A stretch of DNA of 64,000 bases from Purpureocillium takamizusanense (taxonomy: Eukaryota > Ascomycota > Sordariomycetes > Hypocreales > Ophiocordycipitaceae): assembly GCF_022605165.1 (NCBI RefSeq), contig NC_063068.1, forward strand, positions 3,038,001 through 3,102,000, given 5' to 3'. Position 1 is the first letter of the stretch. Each line of letters opens with the position of its first letter. The position numbers and the translations under genes are program-made. Shown piece after piece: positions 12,477 to 25,271 of this stretch. Below the pieces are notes generated by a model. The model saw only the letters and a program-made list of their open reading frames with translations. It was not told the origin of the DNA and ran no database searches.

Positions 12477-15400
12477 AGGGCCCGTCGAGCCAAATGTGGA
12501 AGCAACTCTGAAAGAGCCTGTGGCCCAGCTCTGCTGCGCGCGGCAGCGAGGCAAGCCACACACGAACCAACCCCCTGTGCAGGGCCTGCGACGCCTCGAC
12601 GAGCGGCAAAAAAAAAATACGTACATGCGACGCCCCAGTGGATGGACAAATCGAGAGGGGGGCTCCACCTTCCCTCCCAGAAGGCGCCGGGTGCGAGACG
12701 GACACGGACGCAGACAGGCCCGGCGCAGGAGAGGGCAGGAGCAGGAAGGAGAAGCAGGGCAGGGGGGGGAGACGCAACTCGACCAGACCTAAATATAGCC
12801 GCCCGCAGCACGCCTGGCGGCAAGACTCGGCCAATCACGGCGCTCAGGGCCAAATTTGGGACGTGGGCCTCCTCTTCCGTGCAGGGGCCTGCGGGCAGGT
12901 GGGACCGCGCTGGGCTCGCTCGCTCACTCGCTGGGAAGGCATGAGCGGAGGAGTGTCCCTCGAGAGAGAGGGGTGTGCGGTGCCAAATAAGACGAAAGTG
13001 CTGCACGACGCAAAGTTCGGGAGCTGTAACAGCTGCTGCTGCTGCTGTTGTTGTTGTTGCTGGTGATGCGATGCCGGCGACGAGCTGCCATGAGAGTGCT
13101 GGTCCGGGTTTTAGTCCGAGACACGCAAACGGAGCAGTCAGTATGTTATACTTTTGGTGCGGCGCGGTGCGGTTGCCCACCGTTGTCGACCTGTCTGCTG
13201 ATGGGTATTACACTACGCTGTTGCCCGTGGTTGCTGTTGTTGTTGCTGCTGCTGCACCTGCGCCTTCCCAATGACATTGCATTGCATGGCTTCCACTGGT
13301 CAGCCGTAGGCGAGCAGCAGTCGTGACCGCCGCCGCCGCCGCCGCCGCTGCACATAAGAGGCCCGGCAAGCGCACACACGCCACGCGCTCACTCATTCGC
13401 ATGCGCATACCGAAGGCATCCGTACGTAAGGTAGTTGTGCAACCTGGAGCTGTTGAGGTTGGCTCGGGCGGCGCGAGGCGCCAGGAGCCAGGAGCCAGGA
13501 GCTCCAGCTGCCACGCAGCCGCCTCGTGGACGACCAAGAGGCTCTTTCATGGACTGGCTTCAGGTTGGAGAAAGGCAGCGCAGCGACTGGTCAGCTTAGC
13601 TCCGCAGCGACGACGACAGCCGCAGGGTCTCACCTCGGCCGGCTGGCCGGAGCCCTGACGCGCTGACACGGCAGGATATCCACCGAATCACAGGCGACTC
13701 GTCGCCGCCATGGGCCGACCCGACCGCACCAGATGGATAGCGGCGTCTCGAAACGCCTGTGCCGCCGGCCCTGTTGCGTGGCAGCTGTGAGACTCGCCAG
13801 TATCCCGCCTCCCGCGGTCTGGGGGTATCCGCGACAGCCACACAGAGGACCCGTAGACGTGCTTGGGCTTGCGACGACGACCTCAGGCAGGCAATGACCG
13901 GTTCCGCAGCGGTGACATTTGTCCAGCTACCGTCAGCATGGTTTTCATCAAGAGTTGTCATACCCATGACATCAAAAGCCCCCCACCGGTGTCCTCCTCG
14001 TCATCGTCATCACGACTTCGCAAGGCCCAACCCTCGTCACTCCGCGCTGATCCGTGCCCAGTTTCCCTATGCAAGGACGAAGTAAGCTCGGAGACGGAGG
14101 CAACACCTGATGCCGAAGTCGGTGGTTGTCTTACTTGACAGGCCAGCGTCGACGACAACGCGGGGATGATGCTCGATACACACCCTCGTGCCTGTCCCAT
14201 CACCGCATGGCAAGCTACGAGCCGCATGCAATGAGATGAGCCCGCAGAGTCGTGATCTGCCACCGGGTTGATGGTGAATGCGTATAAATAGCACGTTCCA
14301 GGGCCTCACTGCTCATTTCGCGGCCGGCCGTCTCACCCCGTCTTGAGGCGTCGATCAGACTGGCTAGCTGGCTGACGCCCCCCAACAAGAGGAGCTGTTT
14401 GCGTCCACGTCGGAAGACGTCCCGGCGGGTGACGATTGTGGCTTTGCTCTGGCAGCCCGTCGCAATGGAATCATGGTGGTCGCGCGTGCTGCCACCGGGC
14501 GTCAAACGAAGAAGGAGCGCAGGCGCTGGGCGAGGATGCTCATCGCAATTTCGCGACGAGCAAGGGACTTTGCCCACGTCGTGCATAACGAGCAGGCACC
14601 AAAAGGGCGTGACCCGGCTGTACCGTGCGGGGCGTCGGCATCGTCACCTCATCTGGCGGCGTTTCAGGATGCCACACTGTGTTTCGATACTGTATGTCAG
14701 GGTCCCCTCCGCAAAATGGCGCGCTAACACAGGCGTTGCGCAGGTAAGAGCTTTTTTGATAAGGCCAAACGACGCTCCCCGGTCATGGCTGATGTCATCG
14801 CCTAGCTTTGAAACACCATCTTGCCGCTTCACCACACTACCCATCTCCGTGGTTCCTGTTTGCGTCGCGTGCCCTTGTCAGAGCCTAAACGAAGCCACGG
14901 CAGGTTTGCGTACCAGCGTGACGCTCCCAACACGCACAAGGGCACCTTGTTGCTTCATCTCTGCATCCGCACCCAGAGCCGATGTGTGGCCTCTCGTGTC
15001 GGTCCCTCTCAACGCTGTACGAGGAGCCCATGCTCCCATCTGAACACCTGCCTACCCTGCACCTCCACGATACAGACAAATCTTGCCGTGACGGCGAGAT
15101 TGGCCATCAAGCGAAGCGCGATGCTTCTTCCATGGCCGCATGAATAATGGACATTGCCGCAACATTGCAATGATACAGGTCGCTTGTATTGCATGCGGGT
15201 GGTGGGGACTCGCATGTCATCGGGGTGTTCATTCGAAGCATCCAGGATGATCCCGTCCAGCTCAGACGGTTCCTGGCGCCTGGCCAGACAATCGGAACCA
15301 CGTCCTTCCACCTTGAAGAAACGCGGCGGAGTCTATAGCAGCGCCGTGCGCCATGATGATCCGACAAGGATGCAGAGGCGAAGCAGCATCGCCTAACAGT

Positions 15401-18400
15401 GTCCGTCTCGTGACATCTGGGAGAAACCCTCTGGCCACCACCGTATGCATGGACCAGCCGTGTCATGGACTACAGCACTGCCCATTGAAGACATTACAAT
15501 CGTCACGAACGCAGTGTACGCGAATGCTCAAACCGTCAATCGTGCGGGGCAGCTCGTTGGCGCAGAATGTGTGCATGGCCTCGTACGAAGTACGTCGTCG
15601 GTCCCGGAGACTGTACCCCTGAGTCGTCTGCAAGCACGCGTCACCTTTCGAATATGCTATCCAGGATTGCGATTTGGTGTTGACACAAGCAAGGCTCACA
15701 GCCCGCACGAACGGAGCTCGGACCGCCAGGCGACTTTGACTGTCATCCATACCACCAACCTGGAGCCACCCGCTTCAGGTCATGGTCATGGATGCGGAGT
15801 TACTAGCGACATATTCAAACATCCCCACCAGCAGTCAGGGACTTGAGCCTCCAAGGTGACATCCGTCGCCTGTCCTTGTGGTGCTCTGCTATCAACAACG
15901 TCGGGCCCCATCTCGCCTTACCGTGCGCCCTACTCCGACCTTTCCAGAGTTGGAGGCTGAACTCCCGGCATGTGTCGGGGTTTGTGAAGCATATGAGAGC
16001 AGCAACTGCCGGCAATGAGCAGCGCCCGAGCCGGCTGCTCGCTTTTTTCTTACTGCAGCCACACATTCCGTCCGGCACCATACAGCACGGCAGATGCTGC
16101 AGTCGTCCGTGCCTGGTAAAGACTTGTCGGCATGGTCTTGGATTCAGATTGGACAGCGACAGCGACGCCCGAGCACCGAAAAGCGTTGAATGGGAAAAGC
16201 GGCTTGCATCCAGCCAGCATGTGGGACGGACGGTGGAGTCGGTTGGTAGTTGGTTGGGATGAGCTTCTGCTTAATAAATGTTTCTACCGACGAACAAAGG
16301 TCGACCTTGTGGTGTGTCATGTACGGGTCCGAGACTCCGAGGTAAGGCAGTAGTGCCACGAGGCATTAATGATCTGAACCCGGGGGACGCTCATCGGGGA
16401 CAAGAAGGCTACGTCGTCTTCCCCAGCATGCTTGTCCCGACCGTGGAGCCGAATATTGCCGTTTCGTCTTGTCGCGTGGCATGGCGCCCCCCCGGTATTG
16501 GTCCACACTCTACTTCGTACACGCGTTGTTGATGAGGGTTCGGACATGGGGCGACATGTACGAAGTACGTACATAAAGCCGTGTGACGATGCTGCAAGGG
16601 CAAAGCCACACCTGTCAGCCCGCGGACTGCGAGGCGCCGCCAACAAGGGCCGCAGACCTGCTTCGGCCGCCCGGGTTGCTTGCGTGTCCGGAGGACTCTG
16701 CGGAAAAGCGAACTCGTCGCCCGTTGGGTCTTGCATTGGCCGTGATCGGAAGCCACATCTTGCTTGTCGTGCGTACGGATGCTCAGCAGCAACAAAAACA
16801 AGTACGTAGGGACGTTAGCACCCCATCCGTACTAGTATTTGAGGCGGATAGCAGCGGGGCAGCAGCATTGAGCACCGAATTGGTTTGTTTCAAGAGGCCG
16901 TAGCCCGGTTGGTTTGCGCGGGACAAGTGCCGTGGCCATGTTTTTCTTGACCCGACTAACTTATCAGTACGTACGTAGGCCTGCCTGCACACAATTACCC
17001 TGCACACACACTGGGCCAGACCGTGTCTGGAACATCGGAAAGCCGGGAGGAACACGGTCCTCGGGGCGGGGGGGATGGCACAGTACGTAGGTTTGCGAAC
17101 CGAAGCCAGAGAGAGTCCAAGACGGGGTTGGGTCCTTCGACGCAGGCTTCTAGGATCGGAACGCCATGTCAGGGGGCTGGCAGCGGGTGTCCGTGCGAGG
17201 CGAGGCGAGACGAGACCTTGAAATTTTGTTTGTGTGCGCTCGGTGCCGGAACGGGGAGTTGTGTGCTATATAAGACGGAGCATATTCGTGGTGGCCATGG
17301 TGGCGGATGCGCCGGCCCTGCCTGGGTGGGCTTCGCAAGGTTAGTAGTCACGAGGGCAAACACGCCGGATGCTTGTAAATTGTTTCGTTTCTTCCTCTGG
17401 CCCTGGCCGTCGGATGCGTGAGGACCACAAGTCGTTCGACTGACGACGACGACAGGGAGGCACGGCGTTGGGGGGATTGTGCAAGTACGTAGTACTAACT
17501 TGTTGGAGCGGCCCACCCACATTGTAGACCCTGGACCTGGACCTTGGTGGTGTCGTGCCTCGCATTTCGAATGATGGGAGAGGTCTCCGCTCTCGTGCGC
17601 GACTAGCTCGCGATACCTTCAGCCAGGGGCAGCGGGGGCCCTGCAGCTCCCCCCTCCTCCCCCCTATTCCATCCACGCGGGCGGGCGACGTCTGTCCGTG
17701 CTGTCCAAGACATGAGGTTCGATGATGGGGGATCTCGGGGAGGACGCCGTCGTGCGTGGTTGCACAGCAGAGAGAGAGAGAGGCATAGTAATTCGTATGT
17801 ACAGTATGCAGCGCGACATACATACATACATACTTGTGGTGCCCGTGGGACTCTGCTTTCGGGACGAATGAAGAAAACAGCGAGCGTGCATTGGAAGCAA
17901 GCCAGGGACTCCTGGCTTCTGCAGGAGCATGATGGCCGGTCCGTTCGTGTGAGGGCGTCATCGCGAGGCAGCTGCATTTGCTTTTGTTTCTCCTCCTTTC
18001 TCTCTCTTTTCTTTTCTTTTTCGCGATCTGCTTTGCGTCAAGCTGCACAGCACGTCACAGCGACGACGCAGGAAAGAAAAAAAAAAGAGGCGGAGGACGC
18101 TGGAGATTTTTCAGTCGACCATGGTTCCATGTTGGTTGCGACAGAGGCAGCAGCGCCAGCGGCAGCGTTACAGTCCACAACAGGCAACAGCGGGTTGGGA
18201 CCTGATGAAATGGGGCTGCCTTAGCTACCTTTACCATGGTAGTAAGTTAAATGCAGTACCTACACATCCGGCATGGTGTTTGGACACACCTAGGTCATTG
18301 CACCCAGGACCTAGGTATGCATCCGTATATTGTGCGAAGTAGGTAGGCCATACAATGCAGTTGTAGGGATGTAGGTAATAAACATGCATGCATTTGTCCT

Positions 18401-19099
18401 GAGCCCACTGCGGTTGGCCATGGCGCCCGCAAGCTTCCCCCCCTTTGGATGGTGATGTATCATATCATCTCGCGCAGCAGTACGGAGTAAAAAGGTAACT
18501 ACCTAGTACTAGCCCACCTGGCACCCGCCTGGATAGCTTATTAGTTACTCGAGAACCGCACTCCCGCGCGATCCTACAGTACTCCCTACGCCTCTTCTGC
18601 CGGGGGGAGCCCCCCCTCCGTCGCGTCTCGTCTTGGCTTGCTTGTATTCTGCTGGGGAGTTTTTTGTGTGTGCTGGGACGGGGCGCTGATGAAGTGCCTC
18701 CATATGGGCCGAGCGCATGCCTTGCATGCGAGCATGGATGGGGATGGATGGATCGATGAAAGGAGAACGGGGGCGAGGCCACGACTATGATACGCACGTT
18801 TGTACATACATAGACGGCTTCGTGCCTATTCGTACATACCTACATACGTACATTAGTACGTACATACATGGCAACTTCCAGGTGCCTGCCACGCTTTCGC
18901 GCACATTATGAGCACGGGTTCGTTCTGGGTCGATGTCTTGGTGCGGTTCCATCCAGCGCTTCCGCCCCTCGTCGCCGCCGCCGCCGCCGCCGTCGTCGCG
19001 CGTTGTTGTGTGTGGTGTGTGTGCGTGTGCGTGTGTATGTGTGAGGCGCCGCACGAGAATTATTACCGTGCCTGGGTATTCCTGCATTGAACCCATCAA

Positions 19100-20102
19100 G
19101 CCGTCTTTTACTATCCAGGCTCGTTGTCGCCCTTGATCTCCGCCACGATCCCCCTCTCTTCCAGCCCCTCCGCCCCCCCCCGGCCCGGCCCAGCCCTTGG
19201 GCGTTTGCTCTCCCCATAACCCTCCCCTCCCTATCTCGCCGACCTTGCGCTCAATTCTTCAACATCGTGATCGTCCGCAGCCCTTCTCTCTCCTTTTCCC
19301 CTCCGTCGGCTTGTCATCGCTTGCGTCCCACGCCGCGCCCGCAACCTCCCAATCCGCCAAGAAGCCCACCTCCCGTTCGTTCCCCCGGGCCTGCGCGCCG
19401 CCACGGTTCGTTGGCTCTTTTCTCGTCGCGAGGCCATTGTCTTTACCGTTGAAGCCGCCCCCATCCACGCGCCATTCATCGTGTTGCAGCTTCGTTGCTT
19501 CTTTTTGCTCGCCGCCCTGCTTCCGGTGCCACGACTCCTCGCACGCGGCGCTGAAGGTGTCTCAACTCCACGCTCCGCAGCACGCTACTACTTCTACTAC
19601 TACACCCGTTTTTCTTTGGCGCAGTACCGCGCAGTTCGCCACGTTGCTGCTCCTGCTGCTGCTGCTATTGCAGCTCCTACATATTTGGAACCGCCGGCCC
19701 CCCTCCTCCGTCGACCTGTCCCCTCGTTTCGTGCGTGCGTGGGCGCGCATCTCGCCTCGCCTCACCCTACCTCGGCTCGGCCTCTCCACCCGCTCGGTGG
19801 CATCGTCGTCGGCTTCATCCGGCGTTTGGTCGTCGAACTGTTTATCGTCGGTGCGCGGCCTCATTGGACAGACGACCCGGGAAACACGCGCCTCTTGCGC
19901 CGCCGCCGCTACCCGCCTCAGCTGCAGAGCGTCTGTACTGTACGACCCTGTGTGTGTGTGTGCGCGTGTGAGTGTGGGTGGGTAACTAGCAGGTTGCTGC
20001 TGGGTGCGTCTGCACGGCGAATCGACCGGCCAGGGATCCCTCGACTGCACGACTCGCATGACCTGAGATGCTGCGGGAGCTCCAGCTTCTGCAAACCGTA
20101 CC
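19100..20102 (+). promoter_or_regulatory. CT-rich leader of the 20.1-kb gene with two uORFs
   Basis: About 1 kb of pyrimidine-rich sequence precedes the ATG at 20103. Just before it lie two small upstream ORFs. One is ATG ACC TGA at 20058-20066. The second is a 12-codon uORF at 20068-20106 whose stop codon overlaps the main start as ATGA. Open frames of up to 262 codons through this stretch are low-complexity and not convincing as protein. Confidence 0.4.
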
Positions 20103-23100
20103 ATGACCGACACGGCTGGTTTCACAACGGCGGGCCCCCATGCTGCTGCTGGTGCTGCTTCTGCCCAGATATCGCAACCGCATGGTGGTATCGCTGCCAA
20201 TCCTGCCAATACTACTACTAACCTTATTACCACTGCGGCTACGGCGCCTCGCGGAGGGCCCAAGACGCTCGCCGTCACTGCTGCTGCTGCTGCTGCCAGC
20301 ACTGGCGCTGCCTCTGGCACCACCACCGCTGGAGCCACTGCTGGAACCAATTCTGGAACCGCGGGTCCCGCCTTGTGCAACGTCAACCTCCAGCAGCCCG
20401 CCACAACCACAACCACCACCAAAACCGCCTCAACCGACACGGCCAGAACCAAACTCCCACACCTTACCACGGCTGCCACCACTGCCACCACCGCCGCCTC
20501 CTCCTCTCCCAGCGTCGCCGACAGAGGCACCTCGGTCCCGCGCCACGACGCCGCCATCGACAGCGACAACAGTACCAGTGATGACACCGCCGCCGCCGCC
20601 GTTCGCCGCATCTCCGCCTCGCTAAAACATCCCCATCGACCCGCCCATCCTCGTCTGCGAGATCACAGGCCCGCAGGTAGCCGCGGTGCCCATAACGAAG
20701 CCACCCAGGACTCGGACGCAGCACCGCTTTCGCAGCAGCATTCCGGCCCGCGTCATCAGCGGCCGTCTCGGCCCCCCTCTCTGCCTGTCTCACCCGTCAG
20801 TCCCCCGCCTCAACTCGCTGGCCCAACGACATCGAGCCCAACCGACCAAGGCCCTGTGTACGCTGCGCTGGCCACGGCCGACGACCAAGCCGAGTGCGAC
20901 AGCTCAGCGATAAAGGACGTGTCTGACCTGGTGCAAGAGCAACAGTCCACTCCTCTATACGCTGCCGCCGGGTCAAGTAGGGACACTCCCGGTCAAAGCT
21001 CGTCGCCTTCGAGAACGTCGACGGGCCGGACCTCAGCTACGACCAGCCGCCCAACCTCGACCGACGACTGCTCGGCCTCGCCTGCGTCTGCTGGACGTTC
21101 CTCCAAGCCTAGTCGACCGTCGTCTTCTTCAGACGCTCATTCTGCTCCCGCCGCCGCCGTTGACGACTCGCAGCAACCGGCCAGGCCTCCGGCCCGTCGG
21201 GCCCCCGCCTCCCGCAGCTCTCACGGCGTGCCGACCGCGGCTGGCCCTCCTCCGTCACTCGACACGCAGCGCCGTCACGCTGCCGATTTCGCGTCCCAGC
21301 CGTCTCCGGGTGGGTCCACGACTTCGCCGTCAGACATCCAGGGCCCCCGCGAGCTGCTGCTACCCAAGCGCCTCTCCCAGTCGAGTTCGTCGGATGAGAG
21401 TCGTCATTCGACATCGAATCGCCCTCCCATCTCCTACAAGCCTCCCCCCAACGTCGTCGCCGCACAGTCGGGTGCGTCGACACCTGTACGCGTCCCTCCT
21501 ATTCGAGGTTTCCGCTCCTCCGGCTCCCGCAAGAGCCTTGCCTTAGACATGAACTATCGGCCGCGCCCATACGACCTCGGGGACGACTCGGCGCGGGGTA
21601 CCAACGACAACACCCTGCGTGCTCTTGAGGGCAGATACAGCGATGATTCTAGACGCTCCAGCACATTGAGCCCCGCTCGTCAGAATAGCTCGCCCGGCAA
21701 CTTTGACGACACGGGCGATGTCTTCTTCCATATTGCCCGGGACGAGCCCAACCACCGCCCTGGAGACGAGCACGTCGCAGCAGACGATGTCCAAAGCTCT
21801 GTTGTAAGTTTTCTCGAGTCTTACTTGACTTGACCCTCCACACCTGTTTCAAAGTCCATTTTTGGCTGCCATGTGGTGAAGAATGCCCAATGCCCCCCCA
21901 CCCCACCATGCACTTCACATGCAACTGGCGCAATGACGCAGTCAAAGGCGACCCATGTCTCAGAATGCTTGCGTCGCACTAGCCCCAGTTCTGCTTGCCA
22001 TATCATATCGGTTGCTGTACTGACTCGAGAGGCAGTCTCGCCTTCACCGTTCGGCGCATCGCCGGCCACTCTCGACCGCCGTCGCCTCCTATCCGATTAC
22101 ATCGCCCCCGCGCCTGCAACGTCGTCTTTCCGACCAGCAAGACCGGCCTCGGATGAGGAACGCAGACGAGGAGCAAACCGGCGAGGTGTCGCGCGCCGTG
22201 AATTACCGGAATTTGACGAGGGAAAAGGCCTCATCGGCTCATCCCGCTGAAGATGTTGGTCGCGCCAGGGCCGGCAGCTCAAGTCTGCGCCCGTCCCCCT
22301 TGGCGTTGCGGCCCATGATGGCATCTCAGGAGCCACGCTCCGAGCCTTCGGTATATGCGCGCAGGCGTGCATCCATCACGGAAAACAACTCGACCGTCGG
22401 GGCTCGGTCGTCGGCATACAAGGCTGCTGTCGGAAGCTCGAACCACGGCAAGTCGTACAGCTCGTCCCCGCTTGCCCGCACGTTTGATTCGCACACTCGC
22501 GACCCCGCCCAGGGCGGTGTCGTCGAGGGGACCGAGTCCACGGCCTCGACGACGGCGCCGTCAACGGTCTGGGACGAGCTGGATGATCTCAAATCAAGGA
22601 TCCACCGCCTGGAGCTTACTGGCAAGCTGCCATCTACATCGGGCGCCGCCGTCTCGAGATTGACCGACGAAAGGCCTGCAACGGCCACCACCACAGTGAC
22701 AACTATGTCGTTGTCGCCAAAGCGCCAGCCGGGAGCCCAGGCATCCGAGCCTGCGAGCACCACGCCGTCGCAGCGTGAGGCGCATCCTATTTTAGTGTCG
22801 GCCCTCGTCAAATCGAAGCCGTTTATGAGCCCCGACGTCTACCGAGCGCTGGAGTCGGCAGCCAACGACGCGATCAACCTCTCCTCCATGATGGGAGTCC
22901 CTGGCCAGCCAGGGCCCATATCGAGCGGACTGAGCGTGGTCGGATCTGGGGGCAACGTTACGGACCGCCAACTTCGAAGAAAGGCTGACAGCGTGTGCCG
23001 CAGTCTCACAGAACTCTGTGTGGCGCTCGGCGAGGATGTTACTCTTCAACCTAGGCTGGCCCCGCCGGCTCAGGTGAACATGTCGCAAGTGGACGGACCC

Positions 23101-23898
23101 GCGACCCCTACCATGCCAAAGACATACTCGGGCCTCCCTGCGCCCCGCCGACAGAGCCTTGCCGCGGACCAGAACCTCTCGAAGCCCGTCGGCGGCGAGA
23201 GCCCAAGGGCAATGTCCAAGTTTGAGGAGCGACGAAACCATCTCCTGAACGGGACTCCCCTGAGCATACCCCGACCGTCGCCGGCGGCCGCGCCCATGTC
23301 GGCCGATGTGAACGTCAACCGCCGGTCGTCATTGTTGGTTGCGCGCACGCGCAGAGCCACGACCGAAGAGCCCGACGACGGCCGGGCCTCGTCTCTACTC
23401 AGAACGCGTCGCGCTGGTACCGAAGAAGTGGACGAAGGGCGGAGGACGTCCTTGCTGGTGCGGAACCGCCGAGGGACAGTGGGCGAAGAGCGCGACGAGG
23501 GCCGATTCCAGGCGCCATCTCGCGCAGCCACAGAAGTCAACCTGCTCAGAGGCTACGGCCGCGAGTACGCGCAAGACACGCAGGTTTCGCCGCCCGATAC
23601 CAGCGGGCAGTCTGCCGATCTGGCGAGGCGCCGGCTAACATCGACGAGCTTCCGCACCTCTCGCCTTGCCGTTCCCACGGGGTCGGGTCCAGCACCGCCG
23701 CGAAGATATCTAGAAAAGTCTACAGTGGACCGTGACGTATCTTCTCACCGGCAGGTCGAAGAGTATGGAACGCGGCAGCCGGGAAGCAGCCCGGCCACGA
23801 CGCACACGAGAGCTAGCAGTATGGGCACGCGAAGGAACCGAGATAGTATCGTGTCGGCTGTGCCATCCTCGGCTACGACCGCTGGTACCTACAGATGA
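20103..23898 (+). CDS. Large disordered fungal protein of the family often labelled 'LPXTG-motif cell wall anchor domain protein'
   Basis: Two exons, 20103-21803 and 22036-23898, join in phase 0 to 1187 residues; the 232-nt intron has a GTAAGT donor and a CAG acceptor. The N-terminal half is Ala/Thr/Ser/Pro-rich and disordered. The more conserved C-terminal half carries a WDELDDLKSRIHRLELTGK segment (about residue 700, probably a short coiled coil) and a helical region around SPDVYRALESAANDAINLSS. A further helix, DRQLRRKADSVCRSLTELC, follows, and then three to four RRSSLL-x-RTRRxxTEE repeats. I recognise this as a widespread, uncharacterised Pezizomycotina family. The LPSTSG stretch is not a true LPxTG, there is no signal peptide or membrane tail, and fungi lack sortase, so the usual name is misleading. 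Function unknown; a cytoplasmic scaffold with a basic phosphorylatable tail is an inference. Confidence 0.85.
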
Positions 23899-24350
23899 GA
23901 CGCCGACAGACGACGTGTATCGACCTCACGAATGTACAATGTATAAAACCCAGCACCCTGCAAGGCGTTATTGATTTTCGACACGGGTTTTTCTTCTTCT
24001 TTTCTCTTCTTGTTCTTTCCTTCTATTTCACATCCTGCGTTGGTCCGGGAGCCGAAGCGTCCCACCAACTTCAGATGACGACGAGTGACGACGGGCGGTC
24101 CTTGTTCCTTTGTTTCTCATGATGATGTTTGACTCTGCGCTCCGAGCACTGTACATCAACCGTTGGCAAGCGTGCCATCTGAGATCTGCCAAGCTTTGTG
24201 TGGTGTGGTGGGCGGAAGTGCGGCTGAAGGCGGCCACGTCGACTTGACGAGGCTGTCGGGCAATTAATCGGTTTAGACGCACGGATGAATGAGTAAAGAG
24301 TAATGTTCTGGCCGAGCCTGCGTTTGCGCCTGGCGTTGAACATGAACGTG

Positions 24351-24402
<52 letters not shown>

Positions 24403-25271
24403 TGAGGCTATTCCAGGTCGTGATATTTTAGGGCATGCATGCATGACTGTGTCTGTAGGCATGTCGTCGTATAATTTCTGGAGGCAGACAAGGGTTGTCG
24501 TGTCTTTCCCTAGATTTCAGTTGACGACACATGGGCATTTCGGGCACGGGCCTCGATGGCTTTCATACTGCATGGTGCAATGCAAATTGAAAGTAAGTCC
24601 CTTAGCATTTTCTTCAGCCATAGGCGTTACATGGGATGCACTTGCACCCGAAATGATGACCGAGCGAGTTGTGAAAAGTTTATAATTATAGGACGTAGTA
24701 CATATCGTTTTGCCTACGTGAGTCAACCCAGGTACAGTTGCCTAACTAGGTAGGTAGGTAACTTTTCTGTAGGTGCTGGCGGTGTGTACCCTCGGGTGCT
24801 GAGTCACACACCGTGACCAATGAAATCATACTTGACGACGGTCCCGCTTTAGAGCAACAACATGCCGTCGACGTCGTCTCATCAGTTTGTACGAAGTAAG
24901 TTATTTCGTATGTCAACTCAAGCACACCCCCCATACAGTCTGTGCGGGGCTTCTTTGGGACTCCGTACGGACACGTACACACACGCACACACTGGCGCGT
25001 GCGGACTTTGATGCGCCTCACCATCATTAGGCTGAACCGAGTCCCGAAGCAAATCAGCGCAAGGAAGACCTGCTACAAGGCGAAAGCGGCAGCAGCGACG
25101 ACGACGACAGCGGCGTCTCAGGTCCGTGGGGACATCAAAGCAGGCTCTTCCTCTCCGCGGCGGTGGCGAAGGGCGGCGCACTCACCACTCACCGTCTTCT
25201 CACCGAGACGCCCACCAGCATCAGCACCGGCACCGGCACCAGCTGTTGCCGCGTGCGAGCCGACGACGAGG
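23899..25271. other. Intergenic region upstream of TPT1
   Basis: Contains the 3' UTR of the preceding gene, a (TG)24 microsatellite at 24352-24399, a GTAGGTAGGTA patch near 24750 and TACGAAGTA at 24890-24898. The frame of TPT1 is open from 24942, with an in-frame ATG at 25011 that would add 87 residues. No separate gene is seen. Confidence 0.5.
24352..24399 (+). repeat. (TG)24 dinucleotide microsatellite
   Basis: A perfect TG repeat, 48 bases, in the spacer before TPT1. It should vary in length between isolates and can adopt Z-DNA. Confidence 0.95.

Larger units (their letters stand above)
10384..20102. other. 9.7-kb gene-poor tract between two divergent promoters
   Basis: No gene could be supported over nearly 10 kb. 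Contents that can be stated: a G25 run at 12452-12476; CTG/TTG-type triplet runs near 13030-13060 and 13215-13260; a CCAGGAG direct repeat near 13480-13500; four or five TACGRAGTA-family motifs; and AT-richer GTACCTAC patches around 11910-11945 and 18230-18500. Around 15.46-16.13 kb on the minus strand some frames are cysteine-rich with fair codon bias (see findings). The last ~1 kb (19.1-20.1 kb) is a CT-rich leader of the next gene. Long noncoding RNA, large promoters or a fast-evolving short gene could hide here. Confidence 0.5.

Noticed and set aside
12302..13180. 292-codon minus-strand open frame
   Set aside because: It crosses the poly-G tract and triplet runs, is made of Pro/Ala/Ser/Thr low complexity, and has no recognisable domain.
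19197..19985. 262-codon plus-strand frame before the 20.1-kb gene
   Set aside because: Pyrimidine-rich leader composition, no domain, and it ends before the conserved protein starts.
19562..20611. 349-codon minus-strand open frame across 20 kb
   Set aside because: It is antisense to the Ala/Thr-rich first exon and is a mirror of its codon bias; no domain.
22036..22260. Apparent frameshift or extra intron in exon 2 of the 20.1-kb gene
   Set aside because: One alternative frame (RRLLSDYIAPAPATSSF...) looked coding and ran into a stop at about 22250, suggesting a frameshift. Starting exon 2 at 22036 instead keeps one open frame (SRLHRSAHRRPLSTAV to SSAHPAEDVG) with correct phase, and this matches the family as I know it, so no frameshift is needed.
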